Below, piece after piece: positions 1 to 8,966 of a stretch of 64,000 bases of DNA. Origin of the DNA: Tsukamurella paurometabola (GTDB lineage: Bacteria > Actinomycetota > Actinomycetes > Mycobacteriales > Mycobacteriaceae); NCBI RefSeq assembly GCF_900631615.1, contig NZ_LR131273.1, positions 1,240,001 to 1,304,000 on the forward strand, given 5' to 3'. Every line of letters starts with the position of its first letter. Within the stretch, counting starts at the first letter, position 1. The position numbers were made by a program, and so were the translations under genes. Below the pieces are notes generated by a model. That model was not told where the DNA came from, searched no databases, and was given only the letters and a program-made list of their open reading frames with translations.

Positions 1-105
1 CTTCTGCACCTGCCGCATCGTCGGCGCCGAGGTGCCGGCGAAACCTGACTCGAAGCCCTGGGCGGCGAGGGCGATCCGCCGCGCCTGGGGCTGGGTGATC
101 CTCAT
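1..105 (-). CDS. Winged-helix YcaQ-like protein, N-terminus only (cut by window edge)
   Basis: Only the first 35 codons are visible, running off the left edge. The ATG at 105 opens MRITQPQARRIALAAQGF, which resembles the start of actinobacterial winged-helix proteins of the YcaQ family (interstrand-crosslink DNA glycosylase-like). The start overlaps the Nudix stop codon as ATGA, so the two genes are probably translationally coupled. With so little sequence the family call rests on the ARRIALAAQGF stretch alone. Confidence 0.55.
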   Translation of the reverse strand, partial: MRITQPQARRIALAAQGFESGFAGTSAPTMRQVQK

Positions 106-506
106 GCGGTAGGGGCGCCCGCCAGCCGCGGGAAGAGGTACTGCTCCAGCATCGGCGCGATGGTCACGTCGCCGTGGTCTGCGGGGTCGATCCAGCGGGC
201 CTCAGTGATCTCCGCCGCGGCGCGCGGCTCGACCCGCAGGTCCGTGGCGAAGACGGTGGATTCGATATCGGTGTTCGCCTCGTTCGCGGCGGGGCCGCGC
301 CACGAGACGAGGTGGGTGAGGTCTTCGGTCGTGAGCGAGACGCCCAGCTCCTCGTCGATCTCGCGGACCGCGCAGTCGATCGCGGCCTCCCCCGGTTCCA
401 GCTTGCCGCCGGGCAGCATGAAGGCGTCGGTACCGCGTTTGCGGACCGTGAGCACCCGCCCGGCTTCGTCCCGGAAACACACCGCAGCCACCGTCAGCAC
501 GTCCAT
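102..506 (-). CDS. Nudix hydrolase
   Basis: A 134-residue single-domain Nudix protein that would hydrolyse a nucleoside diphosphate linked to another group. The full Nudix box is present at about residues 34-55, with the GKLEPGE start and the REIDEELG metal-binding helix intact, so it should be active. The substrate cannot be told; short stand-alone Nudix proteins are often MutT-like sanitising enzymes. The ATG at 506 has no Shine-Dalgarno but lies 6 nt after a TAGGGT -10 element. Its stop overlaps the start of the following YcaQ-like gene by four bases. Confidence 0.88.
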   Translation of the reverse strand: MDVLTVAAVCFRDEAGRVLTVRKRGTDAFMLPGGKLEPGEAAIDCAVREIDEELGVSLTTEDLTHLVSWRGPAANEANTDIESTVFATDLRVEPRAAAEITEARWIDPADHGDVTIAPMLEQYLFPRLAGAPTA

Positions 507-512
507 GCCGCC

Positions 513-518
513 ACCCTA
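513..518 (-). promoter_or_regulatory. -10 element of leaderless Nudix gene
   Basis: TAGGGT on the minus strand ends 6 nt before the ATG at 506, placing the transcription start at or next to the start codon. No convincing -35 is visible. Confidence 0.5.
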
Positions 519-670
519 GCGACCACCACCGACAGGTTCCGTCGGCGCCGGGTGCGGCCCGCGGACGCTACCGGGGAGTCGCCTGCGGCGCTCGATCGAC
601 TCCACATTTGCAACGGTAATATGTCCGCATCGACGCGGCGGTCGCCGCAGCGGGGCACGGGGAGGAACAC

Positions 671-1282
671 ATGACACAGGGACCACAGCCGCCGGAGTTC
701 CCGGGGCAGCAGCCTGGAACGCCCCCGCACTTCCAGGGACAGCCGGGCATGCCGCCCCAGTTCCCGCCGCCCGCTCCCCCGAAGCAGTCGAGAAAGACGA
801 TCATCATCGTCGTCATCGCGGTCGTCATCGCGCTCATCGCGGGTGCAGCTCTGACTTTTGCCCTCACGCGCTCCAGCCAAACCTCGGGCACCGCCGCCCC
901 ATCCGCCGCGTCCAGTTCCTCGGCGATCTCATCCGCAGACTATCGACTTCGCGGAACCATGGTCTCGAAAGCGGCAGTGTGTACCGCTGGCGGGTTGACC
1001 TCGCAGCAGATTCCCAAGTTCGCGAAACCGCTCGACTACTCGACCCGGCCGAACCTGGACGCGGACATTGAGAAAGCTCGCCAGGATCTCTCCAGGCTGG
1101 CCTCCCGCATTTCGCCCAACGCTGCAGAGCCAATTCGTTCCACTCTGCAGGACTGGATCACCAGCTACGTGGACCTACTCGACTCGTTCTCACGACGCGA
1201 GCCCCCGGCCGACATCACCTGGAAGGGCGATCTCGTCGACAACCTCGCGGGTCAGATCAACCGAATCTGTCAGAGCAACTAG
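671..1282 (+). CDS. Membrane-anchored protein with proline/glutamine-rich cytoplasmic tail
   Basis: A 203-residue protein of no recognised family. Residues 1-38 are rich in Pro, Gln and Gly, followed by a Lys/Arg stop and one transmembrane helix at about residues 42-66 (a run of Ile and Val). The rest, about 67-203, is an extracytoplasmic region beginning with a Ser/Ala linker and containing two Cys, at about residue 102 and near the C-terminus, that could pair. The ATG is preceded by GGGAGGAAC, a good ribosome binding site. The topology resembles small mycobacterial exported membrane proteins with a low-complexity N-terminus. No function is assigned. Confidence 0.7.
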   Translation: MTQGPQPPEFPGQQPGTPPHFQGQPGMPPQFPPPAPPKQSRKTIIIVVIAVVIALIAGAALTFALTRSSQTSGTAAPSAASSSSAISSADYRLRGTMVSKAAVCTAGGLTSQQIPKFAKPLDYSTRPNLDADIEKARQDLSRLASRISPNAAEPIRSTLQDWITSYVDLLDSFSRREPPADITWKGDLVDNLAGQINRICQSN

Positions 1283-1304
1283 GCGCGCTAGGTACCAGAC
1301 AAAC

Positions 1305-2681
1305 TCAGCACTCCGGCACGTTGACGGCGAGGCCGCCGAGGGAGGTCTCCTTGTACTTCGACAGCATGTCGGCGCCGGTCTGGCGCATGGTCTCGATGGC
1401 CTGATCCAGCGAGACGCGGTGCGTGCCGTCGCCGTGCAGGGCGATGCGGGCGGCGTTCACGGCCTTGACCGAGGCGATGGCGTTGCGCTCGATGCACGGG
1501 ATCTGCACGAGGCCGCCGATGGGGTCGCAGGTCAGGCCCAGGTTGTGCTCGATGCCGATCTCGGCGGCGTTCTCCACCTGCGCGGGCGTGGCACCCATGA
1601 CCTGCGCGAGCGCGCCCGCGGCCATCGAGCACGCGGAGCCGACCTCGCCCTGGCAACCCACCTCGGCACCGGAGATCGACGCCCGCCGCTTGTAGAGCAC
1701 CGCGATCGCGGCGGCGGTCAGCAGGTAGTCGCACACCGTCTCCTCGCGCCGCTCGGCGAGGTGCGGCCGGAACTTCAGCGCGTAGTACAGCACCGCCGGC
1801 ACGATCCCCGCCGCGCCGTTGGTCGGCGCGGTGACGATCCGGCCACCGCAGGCGTTCTCCTCGTTGACCGCCATGGCCGCGACGTTGAGCCAGTCCATGG
1901 CGTCGGCACCGTCGGAATCGACGAGCCGGCGGTACAGGCCCGGCGCGCGCCGCTTGACCCCCAGCCCGCCGGGCAGCACGCCCTCGGCGCGGAAGCCCCG
2001 CTCGATGCAGGCCTCCATGACCTCCCAGATGTGCAGCAGCCCTGCGCGGACCTCCCGTTCCGCCACGTCCGACGGTCCGCCGTGCAGCGCGATCTCGTTC
2101 TCCAGCATCAGCTGCGGCACGGTGCGACCGGTGCGCGGGCAGGTCTCCAGGAGCGCGGCGGCGGTGTCGAAGTCGTGCGGCACGCCGGGGGTCCCGGCGA
2201 GCGGGTTCACGGTATCGGCGCCCGACTCGCGCTCGACGAAGCCGCCGCCGACGGAGTAGTAGACGGCTTCGTGCACCGTGCCGTCGGCGAGCTCGGCCCG
2301 GAACCGGATGCCGTTGGTGTGCCGCGGCAGCACCGTGAGTGGATGCAGCACGATCTGCTCGGCGCACAGCGCGACCTCGTCCCGCCCGCCGAACCTGATC
2401 CTGCGGGTGGCCTCGATCTCGGCGCCGCGCTTGTCCACGTGGTCGGGATCCACGGTCTCGGGCCGGTTGCCCTCGAGCCCCAGCAGCACCGCGGCGAAGG
2501 TGCCGTGCCCCCGGCCGGTGGCCGCGAGGGAGCCGTACAGGTCGACGGTGACGGCGCGCACCGTCGACGGGGCGGCCCGCAGCTCGTCGGCGAAGTCCGC
2601 GCCCGCCCGCATGGGCCCCACCGTGTGGGAACTCGAGGGGCCGATGCCCACCGAGAACAGGTCGAACACACTGATCGTCAC
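1305..2681 (-). CDS. sdaA: L-serine ammonia-lyase (single chain)
   Basis: Converts L-serine to pyruvate and ammonia using a [4Fe-4S] cluster in the cytoplasm. The 458-residue product has the single-chain architecture, with an N-terminal regulatory (beta) part containing the [14 protein letters not shown] motif at about residues 13-26 and a C-terminal catalytic (alpha) part with conserved Cys residues. The last residue is Cys458, matching the tail-in-mouth C-terminal cysteine known for this enzyme type. Translation starts at GTG 2681, 6 nt after a TAGGCT -10 element, so the mRNA is probably leaderless. It is divergent from the cyclase gene, 31 nt away. Confidence 0.95.
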   Translation of the reverse strand: MTISVFDLFSVGIGPSSSHTVGPMRAGADFADELRAAPSTVRAVTVDLYGSLAATGRGHGTFAAVLLGLEGNRPETVDPDHVDKRGAEIEATRRIRFGGRDEVALCAEQIVLHPLTVLPRHTNGIRFRAELADGTVHEAVYYSVGGGFVERESGADTVNPLAGTPGVPHDFDTAAALLETCPRTGRTVPQLMLENEIALHGGPSDVAEREVRAGLLHIWEVMEACIERGFRAEGVLPGGLGVKRRAPGLYRRLVDSDGADAMDWLNVAAMAVNEENACGGRIVTAPTNGAAGIVPAVLYYALKFRPHLAERREETVCDYLLTAAAIAVLYKRRASISGAEVGCQGEVGSACSMAAGALAQVMGATPAQVENAAEIGIEHNLGLTCDPIGGLVQIPCIERNAIASVKAVNAARIALHGDGTHRVSLDQAIETMRQTGADMLSKYKETSLGGLAVNVPEC

Positions 2682-2687
2682 TCTTCC

Positions 2688-2693
2688 AGCCTA
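2688..2693 (-). promoter_or_regulatory. -10 element for sdaA
   Basis: TAGGCT on the minus strand, 6 nt upstream of the GTG at 2681. It sits back-to-back with the cyclase -10 element at 2701. Confidence 0.45.
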
Positions 2694-2700
2694 TGCCCCA

Positions 2701-2706
2701 TACAGT
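2701..2706 (+). promoter_or_regulatory. -10 element for the cyclase gene
   Basis: TACAGT ends 6 nt before the ATG at 2713, which sets the expected transcription start on the first base of the coding region. Confidence 0.5.
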
Positions 2707-2712
2707 GGACGC

Positions 2713-3789
2713 ATGGGCGACGCCGAAGATCTGGATATCGACGGTCTGCTCCTCCCGGGCGAACGCAAGTACACCTTCCGTGAGCTCGCCGAGCAGGGCG
2801 GCATCGACGTGGAGGACCTCCGCGTGTGGTGGACCTCCGCGGGTTTCGCGGACCTGCGTGACGACGACCAGCCGGCGTTCACGGCGGACGACGTGGCCAT
2901 CGTCAAGGACCTCGCCGACCTGTTCGCGCTGGACGTGATCGACCGCGAGGCGGTGCTGCCCGGGGCGCAGTCCCTCGGCCAGGCGATGTACCGGCTCGCC
3001 GAGTGGCAGGCCGGCATCGTCAAGGCCCACCTGGACACCGCGCACGACGCCGGGGTGACGGATCCGTCGGCGGGGGTCGCGCAGGTCATCGACAAGATGG
3101 AGAACCTGCAGGCCCACGTCTGGCGGCGGCACCTGTCGACGGCCACCCAGCGCCTCGTGACCCACGACTCGTCCGACGCGATGACCGCCATGATGGCGGT
3201 CGGCTTCGCGGACATGGTCGGGTACACGCGGCTGAGCCGCGGCCTCGCCGTGGAGGAGCTCAACACCCTGGTCGCGACGTTCGAGGCACGGATGCAGGCC
3301 GTGATCTACGGCGGCGGCGGATGGATCATCAAGGGCGTCGGCGACGAGGTGATGTTCGCGGCGGAGGATCCCGCGGCCGCGGCCCGCATCGGCCTCGAGC
3401 TGCAGGAGCCGCACGAGTACCCCGAGCTGGACGTCATCGAGATCGAGTTCCCCCAGCTGCGCGTGGGCATGGCCTACGGCGAGGTGTTGCAGCGCTACGG
3501 CGATCTGTTCGGCAGCGTCGTGAACCTGGCGGCCCGGCTGACCAGCGCGGCGCGCCCGGGCACCGTGCTCATCGACGACAACTTCACGCAGGCCATCGCC
3601 GACGAGCCGGGCCTCGCCACGCGCAGCCTGCGCGCGTACCGCGCCCGCGGCTTCCGGGCCGTGCACCCGCACCTGCTGCGCTATGACAAGGACACCCGCG
3701 CGGCGAAGGACGCCGAAGCAGCCGAGGCGGCCCAGGAGGCGGAGGCGGCCGCCGTTGCGGCTCCCGCCGAGGCGACCGAGAAGTCGTAA
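2713..3789 (+). CDS. Class III adenylate cyclase with N-terminal regulatory domain
   Basis: Makes cAMP from ATP. Residues 1-150 form a helical N-terminal region resembling the autoregulatory (pH-sensing) domain of mycobacterial Rv1264/Rv2212-type cyclases. Residues about 160-330 are the catalytic domain. All catalytic positions seen in the family are present: metal Asp167 (GFADMVGYT) and Asp211, substrate Lys207 (IKGVGDEV), the adenine-specifying Asp in YGDLFG, and the Asn and Arg of VNLAARL. It should therefore act as an active homodimer. A lysine-poor, Ala/Glu-rich tail follows residue 335. The ATG at 2713 was preferred because it matches the family N-terminus and follows a -10 element. Confidence 0.92.
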   Translation: MGDAEDLDIDGLLLPGERKYTFRELAEQGGIDVEDLRVWWTSAGFADLRDDDQPAFTADDVAIVKDLADLFALDVIDREAVLPGAQSLGQAMYRLAEWQAGIVKAHLDTAHDAGVTDPSAGVAQVIDKMENLQAHVWRRHLSTATQRLVTHDSSDAMTAMMAVGFADMVGYTRLSRGLAVEELNTLVATFEARMQAVIYGGGGWIIKGVGDEVMFAAEDPAAAARIGLELQEPHEYPELDVIEIEFPQLRVGMAYGEVLQRYGDLFGSVVNLAARLTSAARPGTVLIDDNFTQAIADEPGLATRSLRAYRARGFRAVHPHLLRYDKDTRAAKDAEAAEAAQEAEAAAVAAPAEATEKS

Positions 3790-3862
3790 CCGACCACCGG
3801 GTCCGCGAGTGCGGCCGAAAAACCACGGATACCGCAGGAAACCGACCGCACTTCGCCTGGAA

Positions 3863-4180
3863 TCAGGCGGCGGCGAGAGCCACCGGGCGCGGGCGCGCGC
3901 CGAGCAGCTCGCGGTGCACGCCGCCGACGAACTCGATCATCGAGCCGCCGAGCGCATCGCAGACGCTGGCGAGGACCTCCGACGAGGCCTCCTTGCGCCC
4001 GCGCTCGACCTCCGACAGGTACTGCGTGGAGACACCGGCGTCGCGCGCGACCTCGGCCAGCGTGCGCCCCTGCCGGGTGCGCTCCTGCCGGAGCACGCGC
4101 CCGAAGACCTCGCGCAGCAGCGGGGGACGCGCGGCCTCCGCCGACTCGTGCGTCTCGATGCTCGCCACCCCGCTCGTCAT
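3863..4180 (-). CDS. XRE-type HTH regulator, ClgR-like
   Basis: A 105-residue DNA-binding protein. The helix-turn-helix occupies about residues 36-75 ([20 protein letters not shown]), and its recognition segment closely resembles ClgR, the actinobacterial activator of Clp protease genes. The C-terminus is short and ends in Ala-rich sequence; ClgR itself is often degraded by Clp through such non-polar tails, but that is inference here. The ATG at 4180 lies 7 nt after TAGGCT. It is followed, 11 nt upstream in coordinates, by the end of the MFS gene on the same strand. Confident as an HTH regulator, less so as ClgR. Confidence 0.8.
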   Translation of the reverse strand: MTSGVASIETHESAEAARPPLLREVFGRVLRQERTRQGRTLAEVARDAGVSTQYLSEVERGRKEASSEVLASVCDALGGSMIEFVGGVHRELLGARPRPVALAAA

Positions 4181-4190
4181 ACGCCTCAGC

Positions 4191-5591
4191 CTATCCGACG
4201 GTGCGGTCGGCGGGCGGAGCGTTCACGGTCGGCGAAACCGGCGCGTCGCGGGTGCCGTCCGCCGGCGCACCGGTCCGGGGCCCGACGGTGCCGTCGGCCC
4301 CGTCGTCCTCGGCGTCGCCGTCGTCCTCATCGCGCAACGGGTGCTCCAGTTCGTCCCGCGGCATCCGCGCGGCGAGGATCGCGACCACCGCGAGCGGGAT
4401 CGGGACCAGTGCGGCCAGCGCGAACGTCGCCGTGAGACCGATCGCCTGACTCACCGGTCCGGCCAGCGCGAACGACAGCGGCATGAACACGAGGGAGACG
4501 AAGAAGTCCAGGCTCGAGACACGCCCCAGCAGCCTCCGCGGCACGCGGCGCTGCAGCAGCGTCCCCCAGATCACCACGGGCGCCTCGAACAGCACGCCGA
4601 GCACGAATCCCGCGATCACCATGGGCCACACGCTCTCGGCCATGCCGAACACCAGCATCGGCAGCGAGGCGACGCCCCAGATCCCCATCATCACGGTGAG
4701 GTACCGCCGGGGCATCGTGCGGGCGGCCATGAACAGCGCGCCCGCCACGCCACCGAAACCGTAGGCGGCCAGGATCATCGAGTGCTCACTCGCGGCGCCG
4801 TGCGCCTGGTCCTTGATCGCGAAGGGAAGCAGGACATCGATCGGGCCGACGGTGACGAGCACCATCAGGCTCGCGAAGAGCAGGGTCGCGAGCAGCCACG
4901 GCGTCCGCCGGACGTAGGCGATGCCCTCCCAGAGGTCGCGCAGCGGTGAGCCGGACTCGGGCCCGTCGGCACCGTCGGCCTCCGGGACCCGGATCCTCAC
5001 CACCCAGAGCGCGGCGAACAGGCAGATCCCGCCGGCCACCAGCAGCGCGGAGCCCGGGTCGGCGACGGCGATGATCCACGCCGCGATCGCCGGGCCGACG
5101 GCCATCGCGGCCGCAGGGCGGACCGCGGACTCGTAGCCGTTGACGGCGAGCAGCTCACCCGGCGGCACGAGCCGCGGCACCAGCGCGGAGTAGGCCGGGA
5201 AGTAGAAGCCCGACACCAGGCCCAGGGCGAGCGAGCCCGCCATGAGGATCGGCACGGTGATGGCGTCCACGACGATCAGCGCGCCGATTCCGCCGATCAC
5301 CGCGACCTTGAGGAGCTCCAGCACGAACAGGATCCGCTGCTGCGACACCCGGTCCGCGAGGACGCCACCGGCGAGCGTCGAGACGAGCAGGCCGATGGAG
5401 GCGGCGCCGGAGACCAGCGAGACGCTGGTGGCCGAGCCGCCCATGTCGATCACCTGCCACACCACGGAGACCAGCCACATGCCGTCGGTGGTCAGCGCGC
5501 AGAGCAGGGTGACGAAGAGGAGTCGGTAGTCCCGGCGCAGCAGCGGCCGCAGCATGCGGGGCACGCGGCGGGAGCTGACGTCGGTATGCAC
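4191..5591 (-). CDS. MFS transporter (drug-efflux type)
   Basis: A 12-helix major facilitator protein, about 466 residues from GTG 5591, or 454 from ATG 5555. The core from [13 protein letters not shown] through the last helix resembles the enterobactin-exporter-like or macrolide-exporter-like MFS subfamily with a long Asp/Glu-rich C-terminal tail (about residues 410-466). The start is uncertain because neither candidate has a good ribosome binding site; in-frame codons extend to 5684, inside the divergent MFS gene. A tiny ORF (5623-5652) lies just upstream. The substrate is unknown. Confidence 0.82.
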   Translation of the reverse strand: MHTDVSSRRVPRMLRPLLRRDYRLLFVTLLCALTTDGMWLVSVVWQVIDMGGSATSVSLVSGAASIGLLVSTLAGGVLADRVSQQRILFVLELLKVAVIGGIGALIVVDAITVPILMAGSLALGLVSGFYFPAYSALVPRLVPPGELLAVNGYESAVRPAAAMAVGPAIAAWIIAVADPGSALLVAGGICLFAALWVVRIRVPEADGADGPESGSPLRDLWEGIAYVRRTPWLLATLLFASLMVLVTVGPIDVLLPFAIKDQAHGAASEHSMILAAYGFGGVAGALFMAARTMPRRYLTVMMGIWGVASLPMLVFGMAESVWPMVIAGFVLGVLFEAPVVIWGTLLQRRVPRRLLGRVSSLDFFVSLVFMPLSFALAGPVSQAIGLTATFALAALVPIPLAVVAILAARMPRDELEHPLRDEDDGDAEDDGADGTVGPRTGAPADGTRDAPVSPTVNAPPADRTVG

Positions 5592-5622
5592 CTTCTCACG
5601 ATGCCGCCGACGGGCTGTGCGA

Positions 5623-5650
5623 TCAACCGAATTTCCGGTTGACCTCAACC
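5623..5650. promoter_or_regulatory. Triple inverted half-site between divergent MFS genes
   Basis: TCAACC (5623), GGTTGA (5637) and TCAACC (5645) alternate in orientation, giving two overlapping inverted repeats. The site overlaps a likely -35, TTGACC at 5639, paired with -10 TATTAG at 5661 (16 nt spacer), which serves the + strand MFS gene. This looks like an operator for an unlinked regulator. Confidence 0.45.
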
Positions 5651-5652
5651 AT
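5623..5652 (-). CDS. Possible 9-codon leader ORF upstream of MFS gene
   Basis: ATG at 5652 encodes MVEVNRKFG then TGA. It begins 7 nt after TAATAC (5665-5660, minus strand), in the same geometry as the leaderless genes in this window, and ends about 30 nt before the likely MFS start. It may be a regulatory leader peptide or just chance. Confidence 0.25.
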   Translation of the reverse strand: MVEVNRKFG

Positions 5653-5676
5653 GGTCGACGTATTAGCGTGCCGAGG

Positions 5677-7035
5677 ATGACCACCGATGCGGACGTTCAG
5701 ACAGCACCCGATCGGGCCCGGCTGCGCTGGTTCCTGATCGGGTCCGTCGCGCTGATCGCGTTCTCCGCCTTCGAAACCCTCGCCGTGGGTACCGTGCTGC
5801 CGCGCGCCGCAGCCGAGTTCGGTGCCACCGCCGAGTACTCGGTGGCCTTCGGCGCCTCGTTCGCCGCGATGATCGTGGCGATCGCCTGGGTGGGGCCATG
5901 GGTGGACCGCGCCGGGGTGAAGCCTCCGCTGATCACAGGGGCGCTGCTGTTCGCGGCGGGCCTGGTGATCGTCGGGGCTGCGCCCGGCATGGGCGTGCTC
6001 GCGCTGGGCCGCGGGGTGCAGGGCCTGGGCAGCGGCCTCATCAGCGTGGTGCTCTATGCGATGGTGGGCCGGCTGGTCCCCGAGGAGGGCCGGCCGCGGG
6101 TCTTCGCCGCGTACTCGACGGCGTGGGTCGTGCCGTCCCTCGTCGGCCCGGCCCTCGCGGGCCTCGCGGTCGACACCGTGGGCTGGCGGTGGGTGTTCCT
6201 CGGTCTCGCCGGACCGTCCCTGCTCGCCCTGGCAGCGACCCTGCGCGCCACCGCCGGATTCGATGAATCCCCGTACCGCAACGACGACCCGCCGAACCGC
6301 GGGCTCCTGTTCGCCGCGCTCGCGGCGGGCGTGTCGATGGCCGTCGCCCAGTTCGCCGCGCCGAAGGACGGGGCCGGGTTCCTCGCCGTCGCCGTACTCT
6401 GCCTGGCCGTCGCGCTGGTGGCGACCCGGCGGATGCTGCCGGCCGGATCGTTGACCGGCCGGGCCGGCATCCCGCGGCTCATGCTCGCCAACCTGCTCAT
6501 CGCGGGCGCGTTCTTCGCGGCCGAGATCTACGTGCCGCTCTATCTGGTGCACGTGGACCGGCTCTCGCCGTTCGCCGCGGGTTCGGTGATGACGGGCGCG
6601 GCGGTGCTGTGGGCGCTCGCATCGCAGATACAGGCACGCATCCCGGCGACCGGCGTCGCGCGACGCCGCCTGCCGCTGGTCGGGGCAGGGCTGCTCGCGC
6701 TCGCGCTGGCGTCGGTCACGGCGGCGTTCGCCGCCGACGCGCCGTGGCCGGTGATCTTCGTGGCATGGGGCATCGGTGGGTTCGGCATGGGACTCGCGCT
6801 GCCGTCGCTGTCGATCCTGCTGCTCGGCCTCAGCTCCGACGACGAGCAGGGCGCGAACTCCAGCGCGCTCAAGCTCTCCGAGGCAGTGGGCACCGCCCTC
6901 GCGATCGCCTGCGCCGGTGGGATCTTCGCGCAGACTCTCGCGTGGGGGCACACGGGATTCGCCGTGGCGCTGCTGGTGCCGCTCGCCTCTGCGGTGGCAA
7001 CGGTCATCGTCGCCACCCGCCTCACGGCCGACTAG
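5677..7035 (+). CDS. MFS transporter (14-helix DHA2-like or related efflux)
   Basis: A 452-residue integral membrane transporter with an MFS signature loop (WVDRAGVKPPL) after helix 2 and Ala/Leu-rich helices throughout. The sequence looks like actinobacterial multidrug MFS exporters. The ATG at 5677 was chosen over upstream in-frame codons because it lies 10 nt after the TATTAG -10 element and matches the typical short hydrophilic N-terminus. Its stop overlaps the convergent LysR gene by 14 nt. The substrate cannot be inferred. Confidence 0.85.
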   Translation: MTTDADVQTAPDRARLRWFLIGSVALIAFSAFETLAVGTVLPRAAAEFGATAEYSVAFGASFAAMIVAIAWVGPWVDRAGVKPPLITGALLFAAGLVIVGAAPGMGVLALGRGVQGLGSGLISVVLYAMVGRLVPEEGRPRVFAAYSTAWVVPSLVGPALAGLAVDTVGWRWVFLGLAGPSLLALAATLRATAGFDESPYRNDDPPNRGLLFAALAAGVSMAVAQFAAPKDGAGFLAVAVLCLAVALVATRRMLPAGSLTGRAGIPRLMLANLLIAGAFFAAEIYVPLYLVHVDRLSPFAAGSVMTGAAVLWALASQIQARIPATGVARRRLPLVGAGLLALALASVTAAFAADAPWPVIFVAWGIGGFGMGLALPSLSILLLGLSSDDEQGANSSALKLSEAVGTALAIACAGGIFAQTLAWGHTGFAVALLVPLASAVATVIVATRLTAD

Positions 7036-7927
7036 CGGTGGCGGCGGCCTCGCGGAGTAGGTGCATGGCCCTGCGCACCACGGGGTTCCGGCACTCGGAG
7101 TCCTTGACGTAGGCGACGATGGTGCGGCGCGGCGCGGGGTTGCAGACGTCGACGGCGACGGTGCCGGGCGGCAGCTCGGTGGCACCGAGACGGGGCAGCA
7201 CGGTGACGCCGACGCCCCGCGCGACGAACCGCAGCGCTGAGGGGTAGTCGGTGGTCTCGACGACGAAGCGCGGCGTGAATCCCGCTGCGGCGCAGGCATC
7301 GAGCACCGCCTGACGGCAGGCGCCGCGCCGCACGTCGTTGTCGATCCACCGCTCGTGTTCGAGCTCGGCCATATCGACCAGCTCGCGGCCCGCGAATGCA
7401 TGCTCGGCGGGCACGACGGCGACGTAGGACTCCACCACGAGGTCCTCGGCGGAGAAGCCCGGAACCGCGGTCGTCTGCGCATGCTCCTGCCGCACCGCGA
7501 CGGCGAGATCGGGCCGGCGGGCGGCGATCTCGGTGACCTCGTCCTCGATGCGCAGGCGCAGGCGGGTGTCGGGGAACTCGGCGCTGAGCGTCTGCACGAC
7601 CGACGGCATCCAATGCGTGCCCGCGGTGGCGAAGACGTTCATGGTGATCCGGTTGGCCTTGCCGGCCCGCAGGTCGTCGACGGTGGCGCCGAGATCGTTC
7701 AACCGGGCCAGGACCCCGTCGGCCTCCGTGGCCAGCACCCGCCCCGCGGGGGTGAGCTCGACGCCCCGTCCGACCCGTTCCAGCAGTTTGAGCCCCGTCT
7801 CGCGCTGCAGGGCGGCGACGTGCTGCGAGACGGCCGACGGCGTGTAGCCGAGGCTGGCCGCCGCCGCGGCCACCGACCCCGTAGCGGCGACGGAGCGGAA
7901 GATCATGAGCCGGTGCGCGTCCAGCAT
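7022..7927 (-). CDS. LysR-family transcriptional regulator
   Basis: 301 residues from ATG 7927, with the winged HTH in residues 1-62 (VAAAAASLGYTPSAVSQHVAALQRE) and a periplasmic-binding-protein-like effector domain from about residue 90. An alternative ATG at 7939 lies inside a palindromic operator, whereas 7927 has GGAGG five bases upstream, so 7927 is preferred. The neighbouring divergent EamA transporter is the probable target. The effector is unknown. Confidence 0.88.
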   Translation of the reverse strand: MLDAHRLMIFRSVAATGSVAAAAASLGYTPSAVSQHVAALQRETGLKLLERVGRGVELTPAGRVLATEADGVLARLNDLGATVDDLRAGKANRITMNVFATAGTHWMPSVVQTLSAEFPDTRLRLRIEDEVTEIAARRPDLAVAVRQEHAQTTAVPGFSAEDLVVESYVAVVPAEHAFAGRELVDMAELEHERWIDNDVRRGACRQAVLDACAAAGFTPRFVVETTDYPSALRFVARGVGVTVLPRLGATELPPGTVAVDVCNPAPRRTIVAYVKDSECRNPVVRRAMHLLREAAATASRP

Positions 7928-7936
7928 GAAGGCCTC

Positions 7937-7955
7937 CATTCAGTTCCACTGAATG
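7937..7955. promoter_or_regulatory. LysR-type operator between lysR and eamA
   Basis: A perfect inverted repeat with 8-nt arms, CATTCAGT (7937-7944) and ACTGAATG (7948-7955), around TCC. It contains the T-N11-A signature expected of LysR-family sites, and lies between the divergent regulator and transporter. Confidence 0.6.
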
Positions 7956-8009
7956 ATAATGCAGAAATATGCGCTTGTGCTTACTTCGCCGCGATCGCAC
8001 AGTGAAGTC

Positions 8010-8966
8010 ATGACGAAACGACTTCCCGCCCTGGCTCTCGTGGCCGTGATGTTCGCGTGGGCCTCCGCGTTCGTGGTGATCCGCGGGATCGGCCCGCACG
8101 TCTCCCCCATCGCCATGGCGGAGGGCCGCCTGCTGGTGGGCGGCGCCGTGCTCGGCGTCATCTGGGGGATGAACGCCCTGTACAACGGCGGCGTGCGGCT
8201 ACCGCGCGGCCGCACGCTCGCGCTCACCGTCGGCTACGGTGCGCTGTGGTTCGCGCTCTACACGGTGCTGGTCAACGCCGCGGAGCGACACCTCGACGCC
8301 GGGACCACCGCCCTGCTCGTGAACATCGCGCCGATCATCGTCGCGATCCTGGCCGGCGCCTTCCTGCACGAGGGCTTCCCTCCGCTCCTGATGGCGGGCA
8401 TCGCGATCAGCTTCGCCGGGGCGGCGATCATCGCCTTCACCGGCGACGGACGGCGCGACGGTGCCGGCGTCGCCCTCGCGATCGCCGCGGCCCTGCTCTA
8501 CGGCATCAGCGTCGTGGCGCAGAAACTCGTACTGCGCACCGTCGACCCGCTCACCGCGACCGCGCTGGGCGCGGGGGTCGGCGCGATCGTGCTACTGCCG
8601 TGGGCGCCCCGGCTCTTCGACGAGTTGGCCGCGGCCCCGATGTCGAGCGCCGTCGGCGTGATCTACCTGGGGCTCGTGCCCACCGCGCTCGCCTTCCTGC
8701 TGTGGGCCTACGCGCTCGCGCACACCCCTGCCGGCGTCACCGCCTCGTCGTCCTACGCGGTTCCGGGTCTGTCGATCCTGCTGAGCTGGGCCTTCCTCGC
8801 GGAGACACCCACCGCGTGGGGACTGGTGGGCGGCGCCGCATGCCTCGTGGGCGTGGCGGTCTCGCGGCTCAGCCCGCGACGTCGTCGCACAGCACCGACG
8901 GCCACTCCTGCACGTCCTGCGGAGTCCGAGCGACCGACAGCGTCGCCCGCGGGAGCGCCCTGCTGA
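8010..8966 (+). CDS. EamA/DMT-family transporter
   Basis: A 318-residue, ten-helix drug/metabolite transporter with two EamA repeats (about residues 8-140 and 150-285). Such proteins export amino acids or small metabolites. The ATG at 8010 begins the conserved MTKRLPALALVAVMFAW segment. The last 33 residues are a hydrophilic, Arg/Pro/Thr-rich tail not expected in the family, and are encoded by DNA that is also the 3' end of the convergent hydrolase (98 bp overlap). Probably controlled by the divergent LysR protein. Confidence 0.85.
   Translation: MTKRLPALALVAVMFAWASAFVVIRGIGPHVSPIAMAEGRLLVGGAVLGVIWGMNALYNGGVRLPRGRTLALTVGYGALWFALYTVLVNAAERHLDAGTTALLVNIAPIIVAILAGAFLHEGFPPLLMAGIAISFAGAAIIAFTGDGRRDGAGVALAIAAALLYGISVVAQKLVLRTVDPLTATALGAGVGAIVLLPWAPRLFDELAAAPMSSAVGVIYLGLVPTALAFLLWAYALAHTPAGVTASSSYAVPGLSILLSWAFLAETPTAWGLVGGAACLVGVAVSRLSPRRRRTAPTATPARPAESERPTASPAGAPC

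Noticed and set aside
1288-3672. A 794-codon minus-strand open frame across sdaA and the cyclase
   Set aside because: It overlaps sdaA in another frame and the cyclase antisense; both of those genes keep full catalytic motifs.
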